This document shows positions 7,478-15,209 of a DNA stretch of 38,751 bases, piece by piece. Location: positions 1 to 38,751 of the forward strand of contig CACOKA010000006.1 of the NCBI GenBank assembly GCA_902627635.1, read 5' to 3'. Position numbers and translations under genes: made by a program. Numbering within the stretch: the stretch's first letter is position 1; every line of letters starts with the position of its first letter. A model generated the notes under the pieces. That model did not search any database, was not told the DNA's origin, and was given only the letters and a program-made list of their open reading frames with translations. The DNA comes from an uncultured Candidatus Actinomarina sp. GTDB taxonomy: Bacteria; Actinomycetota; Acidimicrobiia; Actinomarinales; Actinomarinaceae.

Positions 7478-8020
7478 TTAGGCGTTTGGTTCAGCGCTTA
7501 CCATTGCGTTTCTCAATGCTATCCAGAAAACAATTATTAACGGAAATGCTGTGTCTGCAAGGTCATGTAGATCATTTCTATCTACAAGAGTGAATATAGC
7601 AGCTAAAATTTGAGACGTACCTCCTAGTAAAGTCGCATAAAGACCCCATTTTGGAAGAACTGATTTATAACCCCAAAATGCAATGAAATGATATAAACCA
7701 ATAAAGAAATGTGTTCCAACAATATAAATATCTAACTCCAGACCTTGCCTAGTTGACTCAAATGCAGTGTAAGAATCTGTAATGCTTTGTACCGAAGCTA
7801 TTAACAAAAAAGGAAACATTAGTGACCTTTCTTGAGCTGTCAAAAGCTTCAAAGAGTAGTACAGAAATATAATTGCAAGAATTGGAAAGAATCCTTGAAG
7901 TAATCCCAATAATTCAAAATTTTCTGTACCAAAAGCAACTCCTATAGCTATGAAGCTAACAATAAAAACATTCGCTAAAGGTCTTGCAATTCTTAAGTCT
8001 TCTTGTGTTAATTTAAACAT
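7478..8020 (-). CDS. Six-helix membrane protein of the ABM cluster (third member)
   Basis: The 180-residue protein has six hydrophobic segments, about residues 15-35, 37-58, 65-85, 97-120, 125-145 and 152-172. A polar loop HDLAD precedes the last helix. Histidines and aromatics cluster at helix 4 (THFFIGLYHFIAFWGY). The motif LPKWGLYATLLGG after helix 4 resembles FPIWGKAAFIVMV in the 9064-9591 protein, hinting at distant paralogy. A good Shine-Dalgarno (GGAG, 5 bases before ATG) is present. It lies between two ABM-like genes, 8 and 2 bases away. No family recognised. Confidence 0.7.
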   Translation of the reverse strand: MFKLTQEDLRIARPLANVFIVSFIAIGVAFGTENFELLGLLQGFFPILAIIFLYYSLKLLTAQERSLMFPFLLIASVQSITDSYTAFESTRQGLELDIYIVGTHFFIGLYHFIAFWGYKSVLPKWGLYATLLGGTSQILAAIFTLVDRNDLHDLADTAFPLIIVFWIALRNAMVSAEPNA

Positions 8021-8028
8021 GCTATCTC

Positions 8029-8388
8029 CTATCCATTCGTATTAGATATATTCATACCACCAATAGCAAGTTCCATATCCTTACCATTTTCCTGATCATA
8101 AGTCTCAGCTGATATACCTGTTCTTTCTTCTACCTTCGCTTCAAATTCCTTATTCCCAGCGTCAACATCATAAGTTTTCAACCATGCATCTCTTGACTCT
8201 TTAGAGGGAAATAGATTTATAGCAACATAGTAGACACCATCATCTTGTTGTTGATAAGCCCAATAGAATTTTGCACCTGTTGCATCAACAAATTCTTTTG
8301 AATATTCATTCCAAACATCTTTCCATACTTGATAAACCTCATCATTATGTTGTTTGTATTTTGTTATGTTGATTGATATTTGCTCCAT
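8029..8388 (-). CDS. Single-unit alpha/beta-barrel (ABM-like) protein
   Basis: The 119-residue protein shows one alpha/beta-barrel unit: strand ISINITKYK, a helix EVYQVWKDVWNEYSKEF, strands KFYWAYQQ and VYYVAINLFPSK, then a helix ESRDAWLKTY. The pattern of an aromatic strand followed by P-S-x-E-S-x-x-A-W is common in dimeric alpha/beta-barrel proteins. There is no signal peptide. The C-terminal 40 residues are polar and acidic and could be an extension specific to this cluster. It sits 2 bases after the 217-residue tandem protein and 8 bases before a membrane gene, so the stoichiometry of a shared complex may be set by coupling. Function unknown. Confidence 0.58.
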   Translation of the reverse strand: MEQISINITKYKQHNDEVYQVWKDVWNEYSKEFVDATGAKFYWAYQQQDDGVYYVAINLFPSKESRDAWLKTYDVDAGNKEFEAKVEERTGISAETYDQENGKDMELAIGGMNISNTNG

Positions 8389-8390
8389 AA

Positions 8391-9044
8391 TTATTTACTC
8401 CAATCTGATAATTTACCAGCTGGAAAGCTGGCCATATTTCTCCAGATGCTACATTCTCCAGTAACAATTGTTGGAGGCGTTTTAATATAATTTTGTGCAT
8501 CAGCCATAATTTTTTGAAACGATTCTGCTGATGCATCAAGGGCTTCTTGGCTATCCCAATTACTTACCGTAATTGATTTACCACCAATATCTACAGCAAA
8601 AGCACCCAGTAATCCTTCAGTACCCTCATATCCTGCATAAACAGTATTTTGCAACCAATCCATTCCTTCGTCATATTTTTCTTCAATATACTCAGCACCA
8701 TAACCAATTCGAACAACAAAAGATTGTCCTTGTCTGTCACCTTTCATGATGTTTACATATTGTTGACCCGCAGTCATTTTTCCAAAAGAAATTTCTGGTG
8801 GTCCTGCGGCAAGATCTTTTAAGCCTCCTAAAGCCTCAGACAATCGCTCGCTTGATGCATTCATTGCGTCTTCAGTTAGCCAAGTTGACCAGGACATAAG
8901 CTGACCATCACTATTTTCACACAACGCAACTTGTAATAATCCAGGTACCTCCATAAATTCATCCACTTTTTCTTCTGCATAGGATATTGCGTCTCCCATT
9001 TTGCCTTCTTGTATTGGGACAAGTGTCAATCTAAAAAACAACAT
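8391..9044 (-). CDS. Tandem ABM-like protein, first of the cluster
   Basis: The 217-residue protein consists of two related halves. MSWSTWLTEDAMNASSERL in the first half lines up with TVSNWDSQEALDASAESF in the second, indicating internal duplication of an ABM-like unit. The first half opens LFFRLTLVPIQEGKMGDAISYAEE, typical of ABM domains (strand, then K/R-rich turn and helix). The fold usually dimerises; a tandem copy could form a pseudo-dimer. The start is firm: AAAGGAG lies 5 bases before the ATG. It follows the 175-residue membrane gene by 19 bases. Enzymatic role, if any, is unknown. Confidence 0.62.
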   Translation of the reverse strand: MLFFRLTLVPIQEGKMGDAISYAEEKVDEFMEVPGLLQVALCENSDGQLMSWSTWLTEDAMNASSERLSEALGGLKDLAAGPPEISFGKMTAGQQYVNIMKGDRQGQSFVVRIGYGAEYIEEKYDEGMDWLQNTVYAGYEGTEGLLGAFAVDIGGKSITVSNWDSQEALDASAESFQKIMADAQNYIKTPPTIVTGECSIWRNMASFPAGKLSDWSK

Positions 9045-9063
9045 ATTAACTCCTTTCTGTTTT

Positions 9064-9591
9064 TTAACTTAAAACTTCTTCTTTGCTGTATACATAAGAA
9101 AACGCTAAAAGTGTTAACGGTAAACCAATAATCCAACCAAATTGTGCAGCTTCAGGAAGGACAACGCCAAACGTAATAGATGCTTCTTCAAGTAAGAAGT
9201 TGACTACCATGACAATAAATGCAGCCTTACCCCATATTGGAAAAAGATCTCCAACATTAGTTAAAAGCATATAAACAAGTATTGCTTGCCAAATACCTGA
9301 AGTATAATTCAGCTCCATATCCATAGTTGAACCTACTACAACTTGAAATAAAATATCAAACATACAAATCAAGTAAATAAGATTAAACACTTTGGATCCA
9401 TCAGTTCGGTCATATAATCTTTTCGTAAAATATATACCCGTTAATATACCAATTGAAATAAACCTCCAGACAATAGTGTTTAGTAGCTCGCTTTCAGGAA
9501 TAACTCCAGAAAAACTGAGAAAACCTACTAAAAATACTGCTACTGCAATTCTTGGTACCTGAACTGCAAAAGTCTTTTCTTGTTGAGTCAT
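9064..9591 (-). CDS. Six-helix membrane protein of the ABM cluster (second member)
   Basis: The 175-residue protein has about six hydrophobic segments with short loops. The N-terminus MTQQEKTFAVQVPR is polar and likely cytoplasmic. Acidic residues within or beside helices (MDMEL, LLEEAS) are notable. The ending LPEAAQFGWIIGLPLTLLAFSYV resembles IPESIQPIFGIGWIAMVV in the preceding 192-residue protein, so the two may be distant paralogues. GGAG lies 5 bases before the ATG. It is 15 bases after the first membrane gene. No transporter or enzyme motif is recognised. Confidence 0.7.
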   Translation of the reverse strand: MTQQEKTFAVQVPRIAVAVFLVGFLSFSGVIPESELLNTIVWRFISIGILTGIYFTKRLYDRTDGSKVFNLIYLICMFDILFQVVVGSTMDMELNYTSGIWQAILVYMLLTNVGDLFPIWGKAAFIVMVVNFLLEEASITFGVVLPEAAQFGWIIGLPLTLLAFSYVYSKEEVLS

Positions 9592-9606
9592 TTTATCTCC
9601 TATCTT

Positions 9607-10185
9607 TTATTCTGTGCTCGATGACATTTTGTCACCCCAAGCAACATAACTTCCATAACCTAATCCAACTACCATTGCTATCCATCCAATTCCAAATATT
9701 GGTTGTATAGATTCTGGTATTGCATAATCAAAAAACATATTTGCACCTGAGAAAATAATTATTGAAATAAACCCGAAGATACTTAGATATTCATAAATTG
9801 GTCTGAACACTCCGGTGCCTCTCATTGTTAAGTTATAAATTAATGAATTAAAGCCCCAAAAGAAGTACATTGGAACAAATCCACCATTGTCGAGTGTGTA
9901 TTCTGGTGAGGATATTTCAATAAATGTTCCTACAAGGATTACTCCACCTAATATTGCTGAAGCCTCTCTCCAATAATCTGGTACCTGATCTTTAACTAGA
10001 TAATATCCAGCAAGGATTATTGAAAAAAGCGAAAATCCCCATAAAAAATTTAAAAGATTACCTAATCCAACAGGTACATCTAATTCTCCAAACCCAACTA
10101 CTAGCAAAAACACGTTACAAACAATAAATCCCAAAGAATTTTGCCTTGCAAGTTGGCCTATTGGCTGTGTAAAAAACGTTTTCAT
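9607..10185 (-). CDS. Six-helix membrane protein, first gene of the ABM cluster
   Basis: The 192-residue protein has six hydrophobic segments. These include a tryptophan-rich second helix (NFLWGFSLFSIILAGYYL) and helix 4, PMYFFWGFNSLIYNL. The loops hold a conserved-looking EISSPEYTLDNGG stretch that probably faces outside. The short C-terminal tail WGDKMSSSTE would be cytoplasmic. It is the promoter-proximal gene. GGAAGG lies 8 bases before the ATG, and a TATAAT on the minus strand at 10252-10257 predicts a leader of about 60 bases. I recognise no family; the alternation with ABM-like genes suggests a membrane complex with soluble partners. Confidence 0.7.
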   Translation of the reverse strand: MKTFFTQPIGQLARQNSLGFIVCNVFLLVVGFGELDVPVGLGNLLNFLWGFSLFSIILAGYYLVKDQVPDYWREASAILGGVILVGTFIEISSPEYTLDNGGFVPMYFFWGFNSLIYNLTMRGTGVFRPIYEYLSIFGFISIIIFSGANMFFDYAIPESIQPIFGIGWIAMVVGLGYGSYVAWGDKMSSSTE

Positions 10186-10251
10186 AAAACTTCCTTCCCT
10201 AAGTTCCCTCTAAATTGTTAATAAATATGAGCTTCCCCCATACTCAAGCTG

Positions 10252-10257
10252 ATTATA
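10252..10257 (-). promoter_or_regulatory. -10 hexamer of the membrane/ABM operon
   Basis: On the minus strand a perfect TATAAT lies 66 bases upstream of the first start codon. The -35 region is poor, which suggests an activator or a weak basal promoter. The leader contains a small AGCTT/AAGCT inverted repeat (10232-10250 area) and the Shine-Dalgarno. Confidence 0.45.
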
Positions 10258-10315
10258 TAAAGAAAATTAAGAGCTTGTTGTTGATTTTAAGGAATTTACC
10301 TTAATTAACATTCTA

Positions 10316-11608
10316 TTAATAATTGGAAAGTGCATCAGAAAGACTATCAATAAGTCTCTGTATATCCTCAATATTTACACTTTCATTTGGTGCGTGAGCA
10401 TTACCTTCTTCATCTCCTGCTCCAATCAAAACAATCTCGGCGTTTGGAAATTGTTCTGTGAATATATTTGCGAAAGGTATGGAGCCCCCAACACCCATAA
10501 ATGCAACATCATTGTCCCAGAATTTATCGAAAGATTTAATTAATTGTGTTGAAAACTCTTTTTCAGGATCTACAAGTACACCTTTTCCTTTTGCTTCAGG
10601 GATAAATTCAACATTTGCATTCCATGGAGTATTCTCTTTTATGTGTTTATCAAGCATATTCATTGCATGATCTGGATCTTCTGTTGGCGGTAATCTCAAA
10701 CTTACTTTTGCTCTAGCTTTTGGAATAAGTAGGTTAACTGATTCTTCAACAGGTGGTGCATCGATAGCTAAAATGCTCAATGCTGGTTCAAGCCATAATC
10801 TTTTTGAATAACTATCCATTTCAAATAAATTCACACCGTTAGAAGAGAGGGAATTTTGTACAAACTCTTCAGATAATTCATATACGTCTTGGTCAGTTGG
10901 TGTTAATCCATCAATTAATAATTCTCCTTTTTCATTATGAAATGATGAAATAATTTTACTTAATACCATAAATGCATCAGGTACGACCCCACCTCCAAGA
11001 CCTGAGTGAACGGGATTCATCTTTTGATCGACAACGATAATTCCATCAACCAAGCCTCTTAAGGAGGTAGTAATAGTTGGTACACCTGACTTAATGTTTC
11101 CAGAATCTGCAATAACAATGACGTCTGCTTCTAAGTCTTTTTTATTTTCTTCTATAAACTCTGCCATGAAAGGGGAACCAATTTCTTCTTCACCTTCAAT
11201 AAATATTTTTATATTTACTGGGACATTATCAATCAATTTCTTAACAACTTCATAATGAGTTACAACTCCTGCTTTATTATCCCCTGAGCCTCTTGCAAAT
11301 AGTCTTCCATTGATAATCTCTGATTTAAAAGGATCTGTATCCCATTTGTTAATGTCACCAACTGGTTGAACATCGTGGTGTGCATAAAGAAGTACAGTCT
11401 TTTTTGATGGGTCAATTTCAGTCTGGGCAAGAACTGCAGGTTTACTGTTTTTACTCGATGTGACTCTAGCATTTAGACCTAATCCCAAAAACAGATCAGA
11501 AATAAAATTTGCTGAATCCAAGACGTCTTTTTGGTTTTCATCAAGAGAACTGATTGAGGGAATTTCAACCAATGTTGATAATAGTTGAGTAATATTGGCG
11601 TTTTTCAT
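10316..11608 (-). CDS. M20 family metallopeptidase (dipeptidase-like)
   Basis: The 430-residue protein has the zinc ligands of the M20 (ArgE/DapE/carboxypeptidase G2) family in order. They are His in LLYAHHDVQPVG (about 76), Asp in ARGSGDNKAG (about 110), the EE pair in IEGEEEIGSP (about 144), Asp in VIVIADSG (about 170) and His in GNAHAPNES near the C-terminus. The lid domain lies between about residues 185 and 310. The H-x-D-V-Q-P form is typical of the dipeptidase/cytosolic nonspecific dipeptidase branch, so peptide turnover is likely. A TAAAAT at 11617-11622 lies 8 bases before the ATG, consistent with a leaderless transcript. It is separated from the ABC exporter genes by 56 bases. Confidence 0.88.
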   Translation of the reverse strand: MKNANITQLLSTLVEIPSISSLDENQKDVLDSANFISDLFLGLGLNARVTSSKNSKPAVLAQTEIDPSKKTVLLYAHHDVQPVGDINKWDTDPFKSEIINGRLFARGSGDNKAGVVTHYEVVKKLIDNVPVNIKIFIEGEEEIGSPFMAEFIEENKKDLEADVIVIADSGNIKSGVPTITTSLRGLVDGIIVVDQKMNPVHSGLGGGVVPDAFMVLSKIISSFHNEKGELLIDGLTPTDQDVYELSEEFVQNSLSSNGVNLFEMDSYSKRLWLEPALSILAIDAPPVEESVNLLIPKARAKVSLRLPPTEDPDHAMNMLDKHIKENTPWNANVEFIPEAKGKGVLVDPEKEFSTQLIKSFDKFWDNDVAFMGVGGSIPFANIFTEQFPNAEIVLIGAGDEEGNAHAPNESVNIEDIQRLIDSLSDALSNY

Positions 11609-11664
11609 ATGTACTTATTTTAAAAGATATATTTATTTTTTACTAAACAACTTATAAACATAAA

Positions 11665-14280
11665 CTATTCGTAAGAAATAGCCTGAAGAATGTTCTGTCT
11701 TGATGCTCTAATTGCTGGAAGGATTGCAGCAATTACTCCAGCAATAATTGAAATTCCAATCCATAATGCTGTTTGTGGAACAGATACTGCAAATACAGTA
11801 AAACCTTCATCTGCAAGTGTTTGGATAAGACTCCATGCAAAAAATATTCCCAAACTTGTTCCTAAGGCTGCACCAAATATTGAAATTATTGATGATTCAA
11901 TGAAAATCATTCTTCTAATTTGTTTTCTATAAGTTCCAATAGCTCTCATAAGGCCTATTTCTCTGGTCCTTTCAAACACAGAAAGAGACAATGTATTAGT
12001 AATACCAAACAATGCAACAAAGATTGATATCGATAAGAATCCGTAAATTACATTTAAAAGTAGCTGAATTTGATTATTTGCTTCTTCAACGAGACCATCT
12101 TCATCTCTTATTTCTACCCCTGGATATTCATCAACAATTGCATTAATTTTTTCCTCTAATTCTGGAGTCTTTTTATCAACATTAAAATATAGTTCTGTAT
12201 CTAAGGATTCATCTGCAAAAAAAGAGTTGTTTTCAAGTAGAACAAAAAATTCAGCTGGGGGTTGTGTCGTCCAGTCAAATATATAAGAGACCGTAAAAGT
12301 TCTTTCTCCTTCTTCGGGGATTGTTAAGACAACTTCGTCTCCAACAAAAAGCTCTTCTCTTTCTGCTGTTTGTTTTAGTATGCCGATTGCATTTTCACCA
12401 AGAAAGTCTTTTCTCTCACCAGATATATCATCTGTTTTTACGAGATCAAACACAGTCTCATCAACAGCTCCTAGTATTAAAGGCCTATCGTTGAATCCAA
12501 CGACTGTAGCTCTTGTTCTTGATAGCTTAGTTACTTCATCAAGTTGCAGAAGCTCATCTGACAAACCTGTTGGGATGCCTGGAGAGGCAAAAACATTTGC
12601 TGCACTGACTTGGTAATCGGCAAGAATAACTTCACTGATTAGTGACTCTGCCTGAGCTTTAAATGAGGTTGTTATGACGTTAGCTAATGAAATTAGCGTA
12701 AGTCCAATCATTAATGCTGACGCAGTAGATGCGGTTCTTCTAGGTGTTCTTTTAGAGTTTTCTGTTGCTAATTTTCCTAAAATTCCAAATAATAAATTGT
12801 AAATCTTATCAAAGAAGAAAACGAAAGGTTTAGTTATCGATGGAGTGATAACTGAAATTCCGATAAATATTACGCCTGCACCAAGTCCAACTTGCTGTAG
12901 AGATGATAAAGTAGGAACGTCTAGAAAATCATACAAAACTCCAAACAACACTCCAAATCCAACTACAGAAATTAGAGAACCAAATAAAAGTCTTACAAGT
13001 AAAGATTTTCTTTGAGGTGTTGAAACACTGTCTCTGATTGCTTCCATTGGGCTAACCTGTGATGCTTTTCTAGCTGGAAGTAGAGAAGAAAAAATTGTAA
13101 CAGTAATACCAATAACTAATCCAACAACTGCTGCCTCTGTAGTGAGAACTAGGGGTCCGTCAGGAAGACCAAATTCAAAATACTGCAATCCTTCTTTTAC
13201 TGCGACGGCTAGACCAATTCCAAGTGCGATACCAAGTCCTGATCCGATTATTGACATAAACAATGATTCAGATATAACCAATCTATAAATTTGTCTTTTG
13301 GACGTGCCAAGAGCTCTAAGTAAAGATAATTCTTTAGTTCTTTGAAGCAAAAGTATTCTAAATGTATTTTGAATAATAAAAGCGCCGACAAAAATTGCTA
13401 TTCCTGCAAAGACGTTAAGTATTGTATTGAAAAAGTCAAGACCTTGTTTAATTGAATCAGCTTGTTCAGCTGCAGCCTCTTGGGCATTAATTACATTTAA
13501 GTTTTCTGAATCTAAGTTTGTTATGTCATTTTTTACATTATTAATATCAAAATTATTTTCTATAACTACATTAATAAGATCTACTTCACCTTTTGAATCA
13601 AGAAGTGCTTGGGCAGTTCTAAATTCAAATAAGGCAAAAGTTGCCCCACCTGGTGCTCCAACGTTAGCAAACTCAGCTATTCCAACAATTGTAAATGATG
13701 CAGGCGTTGCTCCAGCTAAAACTGTCACTCTATCTCCTACTAAAAAGTTATGATTTTCAGCAGTCAGGACATCCATGACTACCTCTTTTCTATTTGTTGG
13801 AGGTTGCCCCTCTACTAGTGACCACTGCTGTGCATAGGGGTTATTATCCCAAGCTGCACCAAATGTAGGAGCAAATCCATTAGAAATTAATACTGTTTCA
13901 CCATCTACAATTTTTATGAATTGTGCAAAACCCAATACTTCACCCCATGCAGCCTTCACGCTAGGTAAATTAGTTATTTCTTGAATTCTATTGTCAGGAA
14001 TCTTTTTAACTTCAAAAGATATGGGCCCTTGTCCTCCGTCTCCGCTAAAGCCTTGTGCAAAATCCTCTTGTATTGGTTGTACAACTAGATCAACCCCTTC
14101 GTATATTCCTGAAAATAAATTATCAAATGCAGATTTATTACTTTCTGAAAAAATATTTGAAGCAATGATTACCGCAACACCAAGAATTATGGAGGATGTA
14201 GTCAAAAAGATTCTTACTGGATAAGTTTTTAAGTTTTTCCAAGCAATCAGAAAAAGTGGGCGTTTTGTAAATCCAAACAT
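11665..14280 (-). CDS. ABC transporter permease, FtsX/MacB type with two core domains
   Basis: The 871-residue protein starts with a cytoplasmic LIAWKNLKTYPVRIFLTT and one transmembrane helix, then a large extracytoplasmic MacB-like domain (about 45-275). A three-helix FtsX block follows (about 285-400), with the coupling motif QRTKELSLLRALGTSKRQI. A second unit repeats the arrangement, ending in a second FtsX block (ERTREIGLMRAIGTYRKQI, about 770-790). This two-unit form is common in actinobacterial exporters of lipids or lipoprotein-like substrates. Its start overlaps the ATPase stop by one base (TGATG), so the two are translationally coupled. Substrate is unknown. Confidence 0.9.
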   Translation of the reverse strand: MFGFTKRPLFLIAWKNLKTYPVRIFLTTSSIILGVAVIIASNIFSESNKSAFDNLFSGIYEGVDLVVQPIQEDFAQGFSGDGGQGPISFEVKKIPDNRIQEITNLPSVKAAWGEVLGFAQFIKIVDGETVLISNGFAPTFGAAWDNNPYAQQWSLVEGQPPTNRKEVVMDVLTAENHNFLVGDRVTVLAGATPASFTIVGIAEFANVGAPGGATFALFEFRTAQALLDSKGEVDLINVVIENNFDINNVKNDITNLDSENLNVINAQEAAAEQADSIKQGLDFFNTILNVFAGIAIFVGAFIIQNTFRILLLQRTKELSLLRALGTSKRQIYRLVISESLFMSIIGSGLGIALGIGLAVAVKEGLQYFEFGLPDGPLVLTTEAAVVGLVIGITVTIFSSLLPARKASQVSPMEAIRDSVSTPQRKSLLVRLLFGSLISVVGFGVLFGVLYDFLDVPTLSSLQQVGLGAGVIFIGISVITPSITKPFVFFFDKIYNLLFGILGKLATENSKRTPRRTASTASALMIGLTLISLANVITTSFKAQAESLISEVILADYQVSAANVFASPGIPTGLSDELLQLDEVTKLSRTRATVVGFNDRPLILGAVDETVFDLVKTDDISGERKDFLGENAIGILKQTAEREELFVGDEVVLTIPEEGERTFTVSYIFDWTTQPPAEFFVLLENNSFFADESLDTELYFNVDKKTPELEEKINAIVDEYPGVEIRDEDGLVEEANNQIQLLLNVIYGFLSISIFVALFGITNTLSLSVFERTREIGLMRAIGTYRKQIRRMIFIESSIISIFGAALGTSLGIFFAWSLIQTLADEGFTVFAVSVPQTALWIGISIIAGVIAAILPAIRASRQNILQAISYE

Positions 14281-15008
14281 CAGATATTTGTTAATGCTGT
14301 AACCTCTGCAACAATTTCTTCTTGGGTTGGTTGATTTAAATCACTAGCAATGCTTCCATCCTTTAACATAATTACCCTACTTGCATAAGAGGCAGCGTAC
14401 GGGTCGTGAGTAACCATGATTATTGTTTGATTTAATTCCTCAACAACAGACTTCATGAACGTTAAGAGCTCTTTACTTGATTTAGAGTCTAAGTTTCCAG
14501 ATGGTTCATCTGCAAAGATAACTTCTGGTTTTGTTGCCATTGCTCTAGCCGCAGCAACTCTCTGCTGCTGACCACCAGATAGCTCATTAGGTCTATGAGT
14601 TAGTCTGTCAGATATATCAACTGTTTCCACAACTTGTTTAATCCAGTCCATATCTGGTTTTCTACCAGCGATAGATGCTGGTAAAGTGATATTCTCTTCA
14701 GCTGTCAAGGTTGGTATTAAATTGAATGCTTGGAATACAAAACCAAAACTGTCTCTTCTAATTTTTGTCAATTGTTTATCATTTAAAGTTGATATATCTT
14801 GATCTTTAAGAAGAATTTGACCTGATGTTGGTCTGTCTAAACCAGCTAAGCAATGAAGTAACGTCGACTTTCCCGATCCAGAAGGACCCATTATTGCCGT
14901 AAATTCGTTTTCATTAAATTGGACATCTATATTATCAAGTGCTGTAACGCTGGTTTCTTTTTCTCCGTATACTTTTGTTAACTTTGTAGCTTGTATTATG
15001 TTTTCCAC
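14280..15008 (-). CDS. ABC transporter ATP-binding protein (LolD/MacB class)
   Basis: The 242-residue ATPase has Walker A GPSGSGKST (residues 41-49), a Q-loop, the signature LSGGQQQRVAAARAM and Walker B VIFADEPSGNLD. The SGNLDS ending is typical of the LolD/FtsE/MacB subfamily that pairs with FtsX-type permeases, matching its partner downstream. These are mechanotransmission pumps for envelope lipids, lipoproteins or peptides. The start codon is GTG at 15008. TATTCT (15016-15021) ends 7 bases before it, so transcription likely begins at the GTG without a leader. It is divergent from the Trp attenuator. Confidence 0.92.
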   Translation of the reverse strand: MENIIQATKLTKVYGEKETSVTALDNIDVQFNENEFTAIMGPSGSGKSTLLHCLAGLDRPTSGQILLKDQDISTLNDKQLTKIRRDSFGFVFQAFNLIPTLTAEENITLPASIAGRKPDMDWIKQVVETVDISDRLTHRPNELSGGQQQRVAAARAMATKPEVIFADEPSGNLDSKSSKELLTFMKSVVEELNQTIIMVTHDPYAASYASRVIMLKDGSIASDLNQPTQEEIVAEVTALTNI

Positions 15009-15015
15009 CTAATAG

Positions 15016-15021
15016 AGAATA
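15016..15021 (-). promoter_or_regulatory. -10 hexamer of the ABC exporter genes (leaderless)
   Basis: On the minus strand TATTCT is followed by 7 bases and then the GTG at 15008. No Shine-Dalgarno is separate from the start codon itself. Confidence 0.45.
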
Positions 15022-15051
15022 GGAGAAATAAAAAATATACTTAAATGAATT

Positions 15052-15079
15052 TTGTTTCTTAAGTTTAATTTGGTATCTT
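15052..15079 (+). promoter_or_regulatory. Promoter of the Trp leader transcript
   Basis: TTGTTT (15052-15057), a 16-base spacer and TATCTT (15074-15079) are followed by 7 bases and the leader ATG at 15087. Transcription would start at the start codon of the leader peptide. Confidence 0.55.
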
Positions 15080-15086
15080 AATAAAT

Positions 15087-15128
15087 ATGAAAAATGTAAT
15101 TAACTGGCATTGGTGGACAACTACATAA
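15087..15128 (+). CDS. trpL: Trp-rich attenuator leader peptide MKNVINWHWWTTT
   Basis: The 13-residue ORF has three Trp codons in four positions (TGG CAT TGG TGG at 15105-15116), the hallmark of tryptophan attenuation leader peptides. It is followed by competing hairpins and an intrinsic terminator. When charged tRNA-Trp is scarce, the ribosome would stall over 15105-15116 and mask 15106-15110. That frees the downstream strand to form the antiterminator. It appears to be translated from a leaderless transcript. The unusual point is that no trp gene, or any other plus-strand gene, follows the terminator. The symbol describes the type of leader and not a proven locus. Confidence 0.75.
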   Translation: MKNVINWHWWTTT

Positions 15129-15180
15129 GTAGGTGCCCCTGTTAGTTAGTTATTAAACCGGGCGCAGCCCGGTTTTTTTA
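15106..15180 (+). terminator. Tryptophan attenuator with intrinsic terminator
   Basis: Three mutually exclusive pairings are visible. Segment 1:2 is GGCAT (15106-15110) with GTGCC (15133-15137), reinforced by CTAC/GTAG (15121-15124 with 15129-15132). Segment 2:3, the antiterminator, is GTGCCC (15133-15138) with GGGCGC (15160-15165). Segment 3:4, the terminator, is ACCGGGC (15157-15163) with GCCCGGT (15167-15173) followed by a run of T to 15179. The T-run is on the plus strand. On the minus strand the stem is followed by GGTTTAATAA, so it would be at best a weak terminator for the zinc operon, which ends 30 bases away. Confidence 0.8.
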
Positions 15181-15209
15181 TTACTGTCACTGAAATTAGA
15201 TCTCCGGGC

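Noticed and set aside
6831-10185. Antibiotic biosynthesis cluster, because of ABM-like domains
   Set aside because: No polyketide synthase, peptide synthetase, tailoring enzyme or resistance gene accompanies it; ABM folds are common outside biosynthesis.
11665-14280. Plus-strand ORFs of 77-108 codons opposite the ABC permease
   Set aside because: They lack start signals and family motifs and are antisense shadows of a well-supported gene.
15157-15180. Hairpin as a simple terminator of the zinc operon
   Set aside because: The T-run is on the plus strand, and the 5' half competes with an upstream strand next to a Trp-rich ORF, so an attenuator explains it better. A weak secondary role on the minus strand is not excluded.
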